From: Caldilineales bacterium
GTDB lineage: Bacteria; Chloroflexota; Anaerolineae; Caldilineales; Caldilineaceae
Assembly (NCBI GenBank): GCA_012271135.1
Contig: JAAXGZ010000072.1
Span: 1 to 64,000 of the forward strand
Direction of reading: 5' to 3'
Length of the DNA: 64,000 nt
The position numbers and the translations under genes are program-made. Positions 53,273-63,000 of this stretch are shown piece by piece; within the stretch, counting starts at the first letter, position 1, and every line of letters begins with the position of its first letter. The notes beneath the pieces were generated by a model. That model was not told where the DNA came from. It searched no databases and saw only the letters and a list, made by a program, of their open reading frames with translations.

Positions 53273-54175
53273 TTACTGCTGCCTCAGAGGCTCCCTGGTT
53301 TCTTCATCCACCACGGTGAGGGGTTCCCTCGGCACCGGCGTAAGGTCGTATGCGTGCCAGAAATACTGATACTTGTCGGATTTCCAGTCCCTGTAGATTT
53401 CTTCCCAAGTCTGCTGTGTCCCATGCGGCACCAGTACATAGTCCACGATCGGATCGGTAGTTCGCTGATATCGGTAATCGGCAGACAAGCGAAGCCTGTC
53501 GCCTGAGCGGTTGGGGAGACCCCGATGCACGGTGTGGCTGTGGAAGAACAGGGCATCTCCCATCTCAAAGGGACTGGACACCCATTCGCCTTCAACACCC
53601 TGCGTCAGGGTCTTTACGCCCCCGGCACCAAGCGAAGGCGCTACGGGCAGGATGCCGAACTTGTGAGACCCTGCCAGCACGCTCAATCCGCCATGGCTTT
53701 GAGGACAGGCTCCCAGCGGGATCCAGGCGGTCCAGACATCTGGATTGCCCTGGATGTGGAAAAAATCCTGATGTGCAGGTGTGGTGTGTTCCGTTGCGGA
53801 CGGGAAAATCACTCTGGCGATGTTGGCTGGGTGCAGCATGGCATCGCTGCCAAGCAGACTGGTCATCAGGTCCATGACCGCCTGGTCGTGAGCCAGCGAA
53901 TGAAACGACTCAATTAGTTGAATGCGGTCGTATACCGGCTGGTGCTCCTCGTCGCCATGGATGGCTGCTGAACGATGGGTGATGGCTTCGAGAAGGTCGG
54001 TGCCCGGGGCGATCCAGCCGCACTCAAGGAGGAGCCGGGTCATGTCCCTGCGGGTTTCCAGGATGTCGTCCTGATTGACAAATCCCTTCATGAACAAATA
54101 TCCGTCGCGATTAGCCCGGTCGCGCAGGGCGGACGGTTCGTGCAACAGGTCGTTGGAAACTATGAACGGTTCCAT
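53273..54175 (-). CDS. phytanoyl-CoA dioxygenase (PhyH) family protein
   Basis: 300 aa from ATG 54175, with GGAAAGGTG upstream. RDRANRDGYLFMKGFV is the PhyH opening. The metal site is AHQDFFHIQG (His, Asp) with distal His in HSHTVHRGLPN, and RLRLSADYRYQ carries the 2-oxoglutarate Arg. It is divergent from the second ABC operon across a 397-base shared promoter region, so it may be coregulated with sugar uptake. Confidence 0.86.
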   Translation of the reverse strand: MEPFIVSNDLLHEPSALRDRANRDGYLFMKGFVNQDDILETRRDMTRLLLECGWIAPGTDLLEAITHRSAAIHGDEEHQPVYDRIQLIESFHSLAHDQAVMDLMTSLLGSDAMLHPANIARVIFPSATEHTTPAHQDFFHIQGNPDVWTAWIPLGACPQSHGGLSVLAGSHKFGILPVAPSLGAGGVKTLTQGVEGEWVSSPFEMGDALFFHSHTVHRGLPNRSGDRLRLSADYRYQRTTDPIVDYVLVPHGTQQTWEEIYRDWKSDKYQYFWHAYDLTPVPREPLTVVDEETREPLRQQ

Positions 54176-54572
54176 TGAGCACACCTTTCCGGTTGGAGTG
54201 GGGATTGGAAAGCCTGGACGGGACGGGTCTGTATGGACTGTGCAATAAGTGTAGTACCTCTTGGAACGAGGTTGGAGCTGGTTCAATGTACATGCTCCTC
54301 ATGGCCAATCGCCGGTTTGCAGAGCATCCGTTGATACTGATATCTGCGCGCACAGTTGACTTCCACTGGAAGTTCAATTTTACATAACATTGCAGGGGGA
54401 AACGTAGGGAGTGGGTGCTATAATCCCGCGGGTCTTCGGCCTCCTGACCTGACGCCTGCGGGGTCCCCTCGAAGCGGTCAGAAACCGGCGACTACCGTCT
54501 GCCGACAGGGAAGAGTTCCGACGCTTTCTTGTTCCAGGCAAGCCATGTCCCATCGCCACGGGGAGAGAAGTC
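54176..54572. other. divergent promoter region between PhyH and ABC operon
   Basis: 397 bases, no gene. It contains a perfect 7+1+7 palindrome at 54359-54373 overlapping a candidate promoter for the ABC operon. Confidence 0.5.
54356..54385 (+). promoter_or_regulatory. candidate promoter with embedded operator palindrome
   Basis: TTGACT (54356-54361) and TTACAT (54380-54385) with an 18-base spacer form a weak sigma70-like promoter. The palindrome ACTTCCACTGGAAGT (54359-54373) covers the end of the -35 box and most of the spacer, an ideal position for a repressor. It lies 190 bases before the binding-protein start. Both assignments are from pattern only. Confidence 0.35.
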
Positions 54573-55907
54573 ATGACTGACCGATTGTCGCGTAGAACAT
54601 TTTTGCGGGTAGGGGGTGGTCTCACTGTCCTGGGAACCCTTGCCGCCTGCGCCATGCCCACGGCTGGGCCTGCTGCGGACGCAGAGGCGGAGCAAGTGTC
54701 CGTGACCTTCTACACCAACGACGTGGGTTGGCGGGAGGAGCGTTACAAGCGGATCATTCCGGACTTTGAGGCGGAATTTCCACACATCACGGTTGACTAC
54801 ACGCACTACACCACGAATTGGGAAGCGTCGCTGACTACCTGGGCGGCGGGCGGCACCATGCCCAACGTCTTCTACAGCCGCACGCAGAAGACATCGGCAC
54901 GCGCTCGCTTGGGCTGGATACTGCCGCTCACCGGGTACATCGACGCCGATCCTGACAAAGATCTGCTGTTGGACGACTTCTGGCCGATTCAGGTGCCTCA
55001 GCTGCAATACGAGAACGACTGGTACCTGATCCCGGAGAACATTTCCTCCATCACTATGCGGTATCAGGTGGAAGCCCTTGAGGCAGCGGGATTCAGCGCG
55101 CCGGATGAGCCTTGGTCCTACTACGAGGAGTGGCCGAACGTAGTCAAGGAATTGACCATTAGGGATGGTGACGAGACCACGCAGTGGGGGTTTGACGCCG
55201 GCTGGATGTTCCAATACAGCGGTTTCGCTTGGATCTGGTTGCCCGCCGGAATCGTGGACACGGATACCAACACGTGCATCATCGACCAGCCGGAGAACGT
55301 GAAGTCTCTCAATCAGCTGCAGGACATGAGGTTTCGCGATCGGCTGATTCCGCAGAGCGGTGACATTCCCGAGGGCGTCAACATGTTCGCCAGCGGCCGG
55401 CTGGCCATGAACATGGCCGGAGTCTGGGAAATCACCAGTACGCGGGATCAGGTCGGAGACATGGCTTGGGATATTGCCTTGATCCCTCAGAACCCTCTGA
55501 ATCCTGGGGAGAACCTGTCCATCAACTACGGCGCGGGGTACGCCATGGGTGCTGAAACCAAGCATCCCGATGCTGCTTGGGACTTGATTCGGTACCTGTC
55601 TCTGCCGTCCATGCAGCAGGTGTTCATCGTTGAAGACAACTGGGCGTTGCCGGGACGCCGATCAGTGGCCAAGGACTGGCTGGACGGTGTGCTTTCGACG
55701 GGTTCCGGCATGCCGGCCCATGCGGAACACTGGATTACGGCTTTGGAGACGGGTCGCAGCGTGCCGGTCACAGCGGCGGAAAAGGAGATTGAGGACGTTT
55801 ACCCCAATCTGATTGCGCCGATTCTCGTGACTGGCGAGTCCAGGGCGGAAGAAGCGCTGCCTCATATCCAGGCGGAAATACAAAAAGTACTCGACAAGTA
55901 CGTCTAG
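54573..55907 (+). CDS. ABC sugar transporter substrate-binding lipoprotein
   Basis: 444 aa from ATG 54573, with GGGGAGAGAAG upstream. Leader LSRRTFLRVGGGLTVLGTLAAC has the twin arginine and lipobox. The mature protein is a family-1 solute-binding protein (VSVTFYTNDVGWREER, ASGRLAMNMAGVWE), most like binding proteins for sugars or glycerol-phosphate-type ligands. First gene of the second ABC operon; permeases follow at 56122 and 57069. No ATPase gene nearby. Confidence 0.88.
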   Translation: MTDRLSRRTFLRVGGGLTVLGTLAACAMPTAGPAADAEAEQVSVTFYTNDVGWREERYKRIIPDFEAEFPHITVDYTHYTTNWEASLTTWAAGGTMPNVFYSRTQKTSARARLGWILPLTGYIDADPDKDLLLDDFWPIQVPQLQYENDWYLIPENISSITMRYQVEALEAAGFSAPDEPWSYYEEWPNVVKELTIRDGDETTQWGFDAGWMFQYSGFAWIWLPAGIVDTDTNTCIIDQPENVKSLNQLQDMRFRDRLIPQSGDIPEGVNMFASGRLAMNMAGVWEITSTRDQVGDMAWDIALIPQNPLNPGENLSINYGAGYAMGAETKHPDAAWDLIRYLSLPSMQQVFIVEDNWALPGRRSVAKDWLDGVLSTGSGMPAHAEHWITALETGRSVPVTAAEKEIEDVYPNLIAPILVTGESRAEEALPHIQAEIQKVLDKYV

Positions 55908-55916
55908 AAAGGCAGA

Positions 55917-55942
55917 GGGAGAGGCGCAAGTCCGCCTCTCCC
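55917..55942 (+). terminator. stem-loop between binding-protein and permease genes
   Basis: Perfect 10-bp stem GGGAGAGGCG/CGCCTCTCCC with loop CAAGTC, ten bases after the binding-protein stop and followed by TTGCC. As in the first ABC operon (25468-25541), it probably attenuates or stabilises so that the binding protein is made in excess. Confidence 0.65.
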
Positions 55943-56121
55943 TTGCCATTCCGACGGTCCACCGCCTGCCCGCCCCATACCCTTCGGCCGGCCCATTCCA
56001 TGGTGCCAATGAATTCACACGAGGGCGGCCGGGACTGGATCTGCGGCTTGTCCGACTCTGTCGTTGCCGCCTCCGGCAGTGGCGGAGGCCGTTAGTCTTA
56101 CGCGCTCCCCGGCCCGGCAGG

Positions 56122-57072
56122 GTGGTCCATGGCCATGACGCGCTGGATTACATAACCTTGAATACTCGGACAGTTAAGGGCGGCTTGGGCATCGCCCGGC
56201 GGGAGAACCTGGAAGCCTATCTCTTTCTGCTGCCCTGGATCATCGGCTTTCTGGTCTTAACCATCGGCCCTATCCTCGCGTCTCTGGGCCTTTCCTTCAC
56301 TGACTGGCAGGTGGGCCTGGGTATGAACTTCATCGGCCTGGAGAACTTCAGGCTGATGGTTGTCGAAGACGACCTGTTCAAGAAGAGTCTGGGGGTGACA
56401 TTCAACTATTCCCTGATGGCGCTGCCCGCCGGTATCGTGGTCGCCTTGGCCATGGCATTGCTCCTGAATCAGAAGGTCTTCGGCATCGGGGTCTTCCGTA
56501 CGATCTACTATCTGCCCGCGGTCACCTCCGGCGTGGCCGTGGCCATGCTTTGGGCATGGATTTTCAACAGCGAGTTCGGCCTCCTGAACTGGGCTCTCGA
56601 CCTGATCAACGTTAAAGGCCCGGCCTGGCTGCTTGAGCCGCGCTGGGCGCTGCCCGCGTTCGCGGTCATGAGCCTCTGGGGTGCTGGCGGCCTCATGATC
56701 ATTTACCTGGCCTCGTTGCAGGCCATTCCCCAGAACCTGTACGAGGCAGCCCAGATCGACGGGGCCAACGTGGCAAGGCAGTTTTTGCACGTGACTTTGC
56801 CCATGCTGACTCCAACCATCCTGTTCAACCTGGTGGTAGGCATCATTGCCGTGTTTCAGACGTTCACCAATGCCTACATCATGACCGCAGGCGGACCCAA
56901 CTTTGCCACGTACTTCTACGTCCTGCATCTCTACAACAATGCGTTCGGTTATGCCCGTATGGGCTACGCCAGCGCCCTGGCCTGGGTTCTTTTCGTCATC
57001 GTGTTGGTCATGACCTTGGCGGTCCTGCGCACATCTCAGTACTGGGTCTTCTATTCCGGAGAAAAAGAGTGA
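56122..57072 (+). CDS. ABC sugar transporter permease (MalF/UgpA-type)
   Basis: 316 aa with GTG 56122 as start (GGCAGG upstream; a start further in, before RRENLEAYLFLLPW, is possible). Six membrane segments. EAA loop LYEAAQIDGANVARQFLHVTLP (~208-229). It overlaps the next permease by four bases (GTGA), so the two are translated together. Confidence 0.88.
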   Translation: MVHGHDALDYITLNTRTVKGGLGIARRENLEAYLFLLPWIIGFLVLTIGPILASLGLSFTDWQVGLGMNFIGLENFRLMVVEDDLFKKSLGVTFNYSLMALPAGIVVALAMALLLNQKVFGIGVFRTIYYLPAVTSGVAVAMLWAWIFNSEFGLLNWALDLINVKGPAWLLEPRWALPAFAVMSLWGAGGLMIIYLASLQAIPQNLYEAAQIDGANVARQFLHVTLPMLTPTILFNLVVGIIAVFQTFTNAYIMTAGGPNFATYFYVLHLYNNAFGYARMGYASALAWVLFVIVLVMTLAVLRTSQYWVFYSGEKE

Positions 57073-57938
57073 GTCTGCAAGCGCCCGCGGACAAGCCGCA
57101 AGGCTGGACCTTCACCTACAAGACACGGCGGGCCGTTTTGCAGCTGGCTGTGCTCCTGGTGGGCAGCGCCGTTTTTCTGACCCCTCTCGGCTGGATGGTC
57201 TTGACCAGCCTCAAGCCTACCGAACAGATTTTTCTGTTTCCCCCGGAATTTATTCCCAAGCCCGTCGAGTGGGACAACTACGCTGAGGCTTGGAGCCAAG
57301 GCGAATTCTGGACGTATACCCAGAACTCCACGCTGGTCGCGGCGTTGAACATCGCCGGCAACATTTTCGGTAGTTCGTTGCCCGCCTTCGCATTCGCGCG
57401 GCTACGCTTCACCGGGCGGCGCGTCCTTTTCCTGATCATGCTCAGTACCATGATGGTTCCGATCTGGGTCACAATCGTGCCCACCTTTCTGCTCTTCAAG
57501 TTCTTCGGCTGGAACGGTACGTTGCTGCCGCTGATCGTGCCGGGCTTCTTCGCCGTGCCGTTCTACACGTTCCTGCTACGCCAGTATTTCCTCGGCATCT
57601 CCCATGAATTGGAGGACGCCGCGCGCATGGATGGGGCCAATTCCCTGACTATCTACTTCCGCATCGTGATGCCCTTGGCGCGACCCGCGCTGGCGACGGT
57701 GGCCATTTTCGCCTTCGTCTACCACTGGAACGACCTGATCACACCGCTCATCTATCTGACAGACGAGAAGCTCTTTACGGTAGCTCTGGGCTTGTCGCGC
57801 TTTCGCAACTCCTACCGCATGGAAATGAGCCACATGATGGCCGCAGCCACCTTCGCGCTGGTGCCCGTGTTGATTATCTATTTCTTCACGCAGCGCCTGT
57901 TCATTCAAGGCATCGTGCTGTCCGGAAGCAAAGGCTAG
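57069..57938 (+). CDS. ABC sugar transporter permease (MalG/UgpE-type)
   Basis: 289 aa from GTG 57069 (GGAG upstream). Six membrane segments. The EAA loop reads LEDAARMDGANSLTIYFRIVMP (~180-201), and the C-terminus QGIVLSGSKG is typical of the family. Last permease of the operon; a PhyH gene follows on the same strand after 61 bases and may be cotranscribed. Confidence 0.9.
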   Translation: MSLQAPADKPQGWTFTYKTRRAVLQLAVLLVGSAVFLTPLGWMVLTSLKPTEQIFLFPPEFIPKPVEWDNYAEAWSQGEFWTYTQNSTLVAALNIAGNIFGSSLPAFAFARLRFTGRRVLFLIMLSTMMVPIWVTIVPTFLLFKFFGWNGTLLPLIVPGFFAVPFYTFLLRQYFLGISHELEDAARMDGANSLTIYFRIVMPLARPALATVAIFAFVYHWNDLITPLIYLTDEKLFTVALGLSRFRNSYRMEMSHMMAAATFALVPVLIIYFFTQRLFIQGIVLSGSKG

Positions 57939-57999
57939 CAGCTTTTGCCGCAGACAGCCTGTTTCGCATCCCGAACCATTTCGGCATTTGGAGAAAGCT

Positions 58000-58749
58000 A
58001 TGGAGCGCCCGGATTACTCAATCATCCCCAACCAGATGAATCCTCTGCTGACTGCGGAATTGGAGCGAGATGTTGCGTTCTTCCGGAAGTGGGGTTACCT
58101 CATAGTCGAGGACGCGATCACCTCCGATCAGGTGGAAACGCTGCGGGAGGCCTTGGACGAGACATTCGATCGCAACGGGGAAATGTTCACTCACCAACTA
58201 CTGGAGGAGGATGACCGTTTCGCATTCCTGCTCGACAATCCGCCCGTACTGGACCGAATGCGGGCCATTCTGGGAAATTGCGTGCAGCTACACAGCGCCA
58301 CCGCCCGCGTGACCGAGCCCGGTACGCCGGATCAGGACTGGCATCGAGACATGCCTTGGCCCGTGGATCCCGAAGGGACACCGTACGGCAGCGTTCCTGC
58401 CCAGATCAACTGCGGCTACTATCTGGACTCGCTGACATTGGAAAACGGTCCCATCGCGGTGGTGCCTGGCAGCCAGAAGGCGTTGTTCAAGCCTCCGGAA
58501 GGACATCCCAAGTTCCCTGACGAATTCATCGTCTTTGCCAAGCCTGGCCAGGCGGTCATGTTCGACGGCTGGATCTACCACCGCGGCATGGCCAACAAAT
58601 CGGAAGGACGGCGGCGGACCTGCCTGATGTGCTACCAAAACGCCTGGATCAAGTCGCGAGAGCCGTTCGACGGTCCCAAAGTAGTGGAGTTGCGGGCCAA
58701 CGGCACCAAGGATCAAAGGTTGTTGCTGGGAGAAATTGAAAAGTGGTGA
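58000..58749 (+). CDS. phytanoyl-CoA dioxygenase (PhyH) family protein
   Basis: 249 aa from ATG 58000, preferred because GGAGAAAGCT precedes it. VAFFRKWGYLIVEDAI opening; metal site DWHRDMPWP (His, Asp) and distal His in GWIYHRGMANKSEGRRR with the 2-oxoglutarate Arg. Downstream of the second ABC operon, suggesting that it acts on the imported compound or a product of it. Confidence 0.87.
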   Translation: MERPDYSIIPNQMNPLLTAELERDVAFFRKWGYLIVEDAITSDQVETLREALDETFDRNGEMFTHQLLEEDDRFAFLLDNPPVLDRMRAILGNCVQLHSATARVTEPGTPDQDWHRDMPWPVDPEGTPYGSVPAQINCGYYLDSLTLENGPIAVVPGSQKALFKPPEGHPKFPDEFIVFAKPGQAVMFDGWIYHRGMANKSEGRRRTCLMCYQNAWIKSREPFDGPKVVELRANGTKDQRLLLGEIEKW

Positions 58750-58951
58750 GCCCCGTTTTGCCTGCCTTTGGCCCTGCCCGCTCGTGGCCTTAAGGCAAGT
58801 TCCTAGTCTCGCTGGCTTTCGCTGGAAGAGCAGCCAAGATGGCTCTTCGACCGGGAACGAGCATTTTTGCGCACCCGAGGTACGGAACGCCGGACTGCAA
58901 CCTGGTGAAGGCAACAGCCTTCACCTTCTTGTCTCGGAGGCGGTGTTGATG

Positions 58952-59728
58952 CTATTGAGCCTGAAAGTCATTCGGGTTCAGTCGGAACCAGGTCACTGTA
59001 CCGGCATTGATGACAGGCTGGATGTTCCGGTCGTTGCGGACGCTGGCGATTACGGCTGAGGCCTCGTGTCCGGTGCACCGTTTGAGCATTTCCGCATTGC
59101 GGATCGCGCGGTTTGTATCCCGGTGATCCCCGGTGTACGAGGCTTCTACCGCCACATAGCGCGTTGTGTCGGGGTCTTGAACTTCCGTAGCTTCCATAAC
59201 CAAATCGGCCCTGTAGAAACTGTGCCGATCGCCCCATTCGAACTTGTTCGCACCAAACCCGCGCACCATCTTGGTCAAGTCCTCGCGGCCCAGAAGGCGT
59301 ACACACTCCAGGTTCAGGGTCTCCAGGATTTCGTCATAGCGGGACAATGCGATCCAATAGGCAGCATTGCCCTTCAGTTCGCCCACGTCGGTTTCGATCC
59401 GCTTGAGTGAGTTTTTGATCTCGGTATTGGACTCCTTGAGTTCGGCGACATCGGTACGGAGTTCGGCCTGACCCTCCTTGAGTTCGGCGACATCGACGCG
59501 GAGTTCGGCGATGTCGGTGCGGAGTTCGGTGTTGATTGTCCTCTGCTCGCCTGCGAAGATGCCGAACTCCTTTGACAACTTCGCCAATTGAGCGGATGTT
59601 TCCGCCAGGTTCTCGGGCATGGCGATCAGTTCGGCGGACAACACGCGCCGACGGACCTCATCCCTAAATTTGGGTGAGGTGTCCAGTCTCTCCAGGAACT
59701 GCTGTTCCGTAACCGTGTCCCAGACCAT
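58952..59728 (-). CDS. coiled-coil protein with C-terminal nuclease-like domain
   Basis: 258 aa from ATG 59728 with GGGGGGAT upstream. Residues ~50-115 are a coiled coil of repeated ELRTD(I/V)AEL(K/R) units. The C-terminal ~130 residues (NAAYWIALSRYDEILETL, FYRADLVMEATEV, TRYVAVEASYTGDHRDTNRA) resemble a PD-(D/E)XK fold with Asp in ADLVME and Glu in VAVEAS, but the catalytic Lys is replaced by Ser. Such coiled-coil/nuclease-like proteins are common in GC-rich filamentous bacteria and cyanobacteria; their function is unknown. Confidence 0.6.
   Translation of the reverse strand: MVWDTVTEQQFLERLDTSPKFRDEVRRRVLSAELIAMPENLAETSAQLAKLSKEFGIFAGEQRTINTELRTDIAELRVDVAELKEGQAELRTDVAELKESNTEIKNSLKRIETDVGELKGNAAYWIALSRYDEILETLNLECVRLLGREDLTKMVRGFGANKFEWGDRHSFYRADLVMEATEVQDPDTTRYVAVEASYTGDHRDTNRAIRNAEMLKRCTGHEASAVIASVRNDRNIQPVINAGTVTWFRLNPNDFQAQ
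59413..59533 (-). repeat. internal repeats encoding the coiled coil
   Basis: Several near-identical units around GAGTTCGGCGACATCGG (plus strand) encode successive ELxTDxAEL blocks of 7-14 residues in the minus-strand gene at 58952-59728. In-frame repeats of this type allow length change of the coil by slippage. Confidence 0.65.
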
Positions 59729-60079
59729 GGATCCCCCCTTCGGATCGGAATTGTACCCCAGACGATACTCCACTGGGCAAAAATTCGCCTTTTGGACACT
59801 GGTTGCAGTTTCATTGGCTTTGGTGCGAGTCGTGCACCGGTATCTCTTGGGGAGGCAGCCCTGTTCGGGTGTCTCGGGCCGTGGCGGTTGACAGGAGAGC
59901 CGGAAAGTTGAACGCCCCTGTATTATTGCTTCAGCCTCCGGGTTGGATGCACGTGCGGAGCGAGCCGCACCCGGATGATGCCCGACCAATCCCCAGACCG
60001 GTTGGCATTCACGGAGAAGGCACTGTTCCGGTGCCGCGGACCGGGCGGCACCGTGGGCGCCGAAAGTATTTCCCCCACG

Positions 60080-63000
60080 TCAACCGGCGGGTTTGATCAA
60101 CGCCTTCAGGTTGAATAGGGGCAACCGCTCCATCAGGTAGCGAACTTCGCCGGTTGCGTACAGGGTTGCCATGTATGCCGCGCTGGTAGCCAGGAAGATT
60201 ATCCAGACGGACCAGCCGAGACGGACCAGACCGGCGGACAGAACTGCCATGACAGCCAGCCCCACCGCCGGCTTCCAAATCAGGGGCATCCAGACCACCG
60301 TGCCCAGATGCCTGCGGATCCCGGCCTGGAAGGGAATGAAAAGGAACATTTCACTGAGGATCGTCACCACCGCGGCTCCCGTGTAGCCGAACACCGGAAT
60401 CAGTAGCAGATTGCCGACGGCATTGAATACAACCACGGCAATGAATGCCTTGGTCAGATAGCGTTGTTGGTCGAGCGCGATCAGGACATATTGCGTGACC
60501 GCATTGATGAAGTTGAAGACAATGGTCCAAATTACTACCTGCAACGCAAGATGGGATCCGCCGGTGAAGGTATAGCTGCGTCCAAGGACCTCGAACGTCT
60601 CCTCGATTCCCAGAAACTCCGCGCCGCCCACCACCTGCACCAGGGGCTTGGCCAGCAGCGTGGTACCGAAGGCAATGGGCACGCTGACCAGGGTCAGCAG
60701 GCGGATGCTCAGCCGATAGGCTCCCATCAGGCCGTCGCCGGTCTGCCGGGCGTAGCGGGAAAACAGCGGGAAGATGGCGAAGTTGAACATGCTGGGGATC
60801 AACGTGATCCCGAAGCGGTACTTGAGGGCTACGCTGTACAGACCGCTGGCGACCTCCCCGGACATCAGCCGCAGGATCCAGATGTCGATGTTCAACAGTA
60901 CCGTGGCAAGCAGCGAGTTGAGCATGAACGGGAAACCGTTGGCCAGCATCCAACGCTGCAGGGGCCAGTCCCATTCCCAGTGCCAATGGAACAGCGTGCG
61001 CCGCAACATGACATAAAACCAGACAACCTGCATCACGACGGTTGCCACAGCCACCCAAGCGATGCCGGGCAGTCCCCAACCCAGCAGTAGGACCAGGGCG
61101 CCCAGGCCGGAGCGCAGGAGTGTGGAGACCGTGGTCAGGCTGGCCGGATATTCCATCTTTTCCCAGGCATGGAAAGCGGCGCTCAGGGCATCCGACCAGC
61201 TGGCGAAGAGCATGGCTAGGGAAAAGATCACGATGGTGACGACTTCCACGTCCGTGATGCGGTCCACCTGCCGGAAGCCCAAGGTCACGCCAACCATGGC
61301 AATGGTGGCGCCGGCCCAGATGAGGGTGCGCAAGGCGCACACGTTGGTCAGGTACCGACTCGACAGATCCTTGTCGCGGGCCACGTCGCGGGTCAGTAGG
61401 GTGTCCAGCCCGAAACGCGATATGAGTTCGAATACTCCGTACAGGGCGACCACGAACGCGAACTGGCCGGTGCCCACTGGCCCCAGCTGCCGCACATAGA
61501 ACATGGCGAAGGCGAAGTCGATGATGCGCGTCATCAGCGTCAGGTTCAGCGGTACCAGGAAGTTCTTGGCCACCACGGTCGCCTCGGTGAGCTGGGCGTC
61601 CGGCTGACGCCAGCGGCCCCAGCTCCACCACAGGAGCATCATCAGCGCACAGGCCGCGGCCAGGAAGGAGAAGAACAGTCCCATGCGCAGGCTGCCTGGT
61701 TCATAGACCATGCGCACGTCGCCGCGGAACCCGGCAGGCAGTTCGACGGCGCGCAGCGAACCATTGGCGCGCAGCATCTTGGTTTCGCGCTCTTCCGCGG
61801 CACCGTCGGGGATCAGCCAGGCCTTCCAACCGGGAAACCAGGCGTCCCCCACCACCAGCCACGTTGCCGGATCGGTTTCCACTCGGATTCGGAGTTCGTT
61901 CGGTGAGTAGGCATCCATCCTTGCCAATGAGGCAGTCAGATCGGCCGCGGGATCCCCCGCCCGCGGAGACGGCAGGTCTTCAAGCAGGACGGCGGTGCGG
62001 ACATCAAGGTTGGCCAGGGTGGTTCCGCCGTCCCCAGTCCGCACGGCCGCAGGCACCAGGAACGCACGCGGCAGCACGTCCGTGTTCTCGTAGATCCCGG
62101 CATGATCATCCCGGTAAACCTCCTGCCAGCCGGGCCGGCGGACCCGGTGTGCGGTCAGCAGGTACTTCACGTTCCACAGATCAAGGAGCGGGGAGTCCAG
62201 GAAGGATGGGCTGCCAAACTCGGAATACAAATACCCCGCGCGGTCCATCCGCAAATCGACCTCGTGGCCGCGCCATCCCGGTACGCCGAGTTCGCTGAAC
62301 ACCGATTGGAACTGGGCCGGAATCAAGCCGGTTTTCCCCCTGAGGTCGTGCCAGCCGAAGTAGAAGCCCAGATTGGCTTTCCAGGGTCTGCGCGCCCTGG
62401 GACTGAGTGTGGTCAGCCGCCACTCGTAGTCGTGTTCCTCCCGTTCAGCCAGGAACTTCGCCACCCCGGGCAGGGGTTCCGTAGGCGACATGCTGCGGTC
62501 CGCGCCGGTCAGGTAGCGGCCATGGGCCACATAAAGGTCCGCGACCAGAAGCAGGCATGCCAACAGGGGCAGCATGGTCGAAACCGTTCCCGATCCGGTA
62601 CGGGTCGAGCGGCCGAAACGCCACAGCAGCAGGCCGGCTCCACAGGCGACCAAGGCCAAGTGCAGCAGGTTGCGCAGCTGGTAACCCACGAATAGGCGTG
62701 GCTGTCCAAACATGTGGCGCATGTATTCGCTGAGCCAAAACAGCTGCCGGACCGGACGTTCGAGGAAGGCTGGATTGAGCCATGCCACTGCGAATAGGGC
62801 CAGGCAGACGACGGCAATGACGAGGCAGACGGCCGCGACGGTCCGCATGCCCGAGCGCGGACGGTTGGCCGTGCAGGCGTTGAACAATGCCTGGCACCCG
62901 ACCGTACCGGCCAGGGTCAGGCAAAAACTGAAAATGAGGGTCCAGTTGTAGGCCGACAGGACGGTGTTCCAGACGGGCAGCGCGTGCAGCAGGCGGTAGG

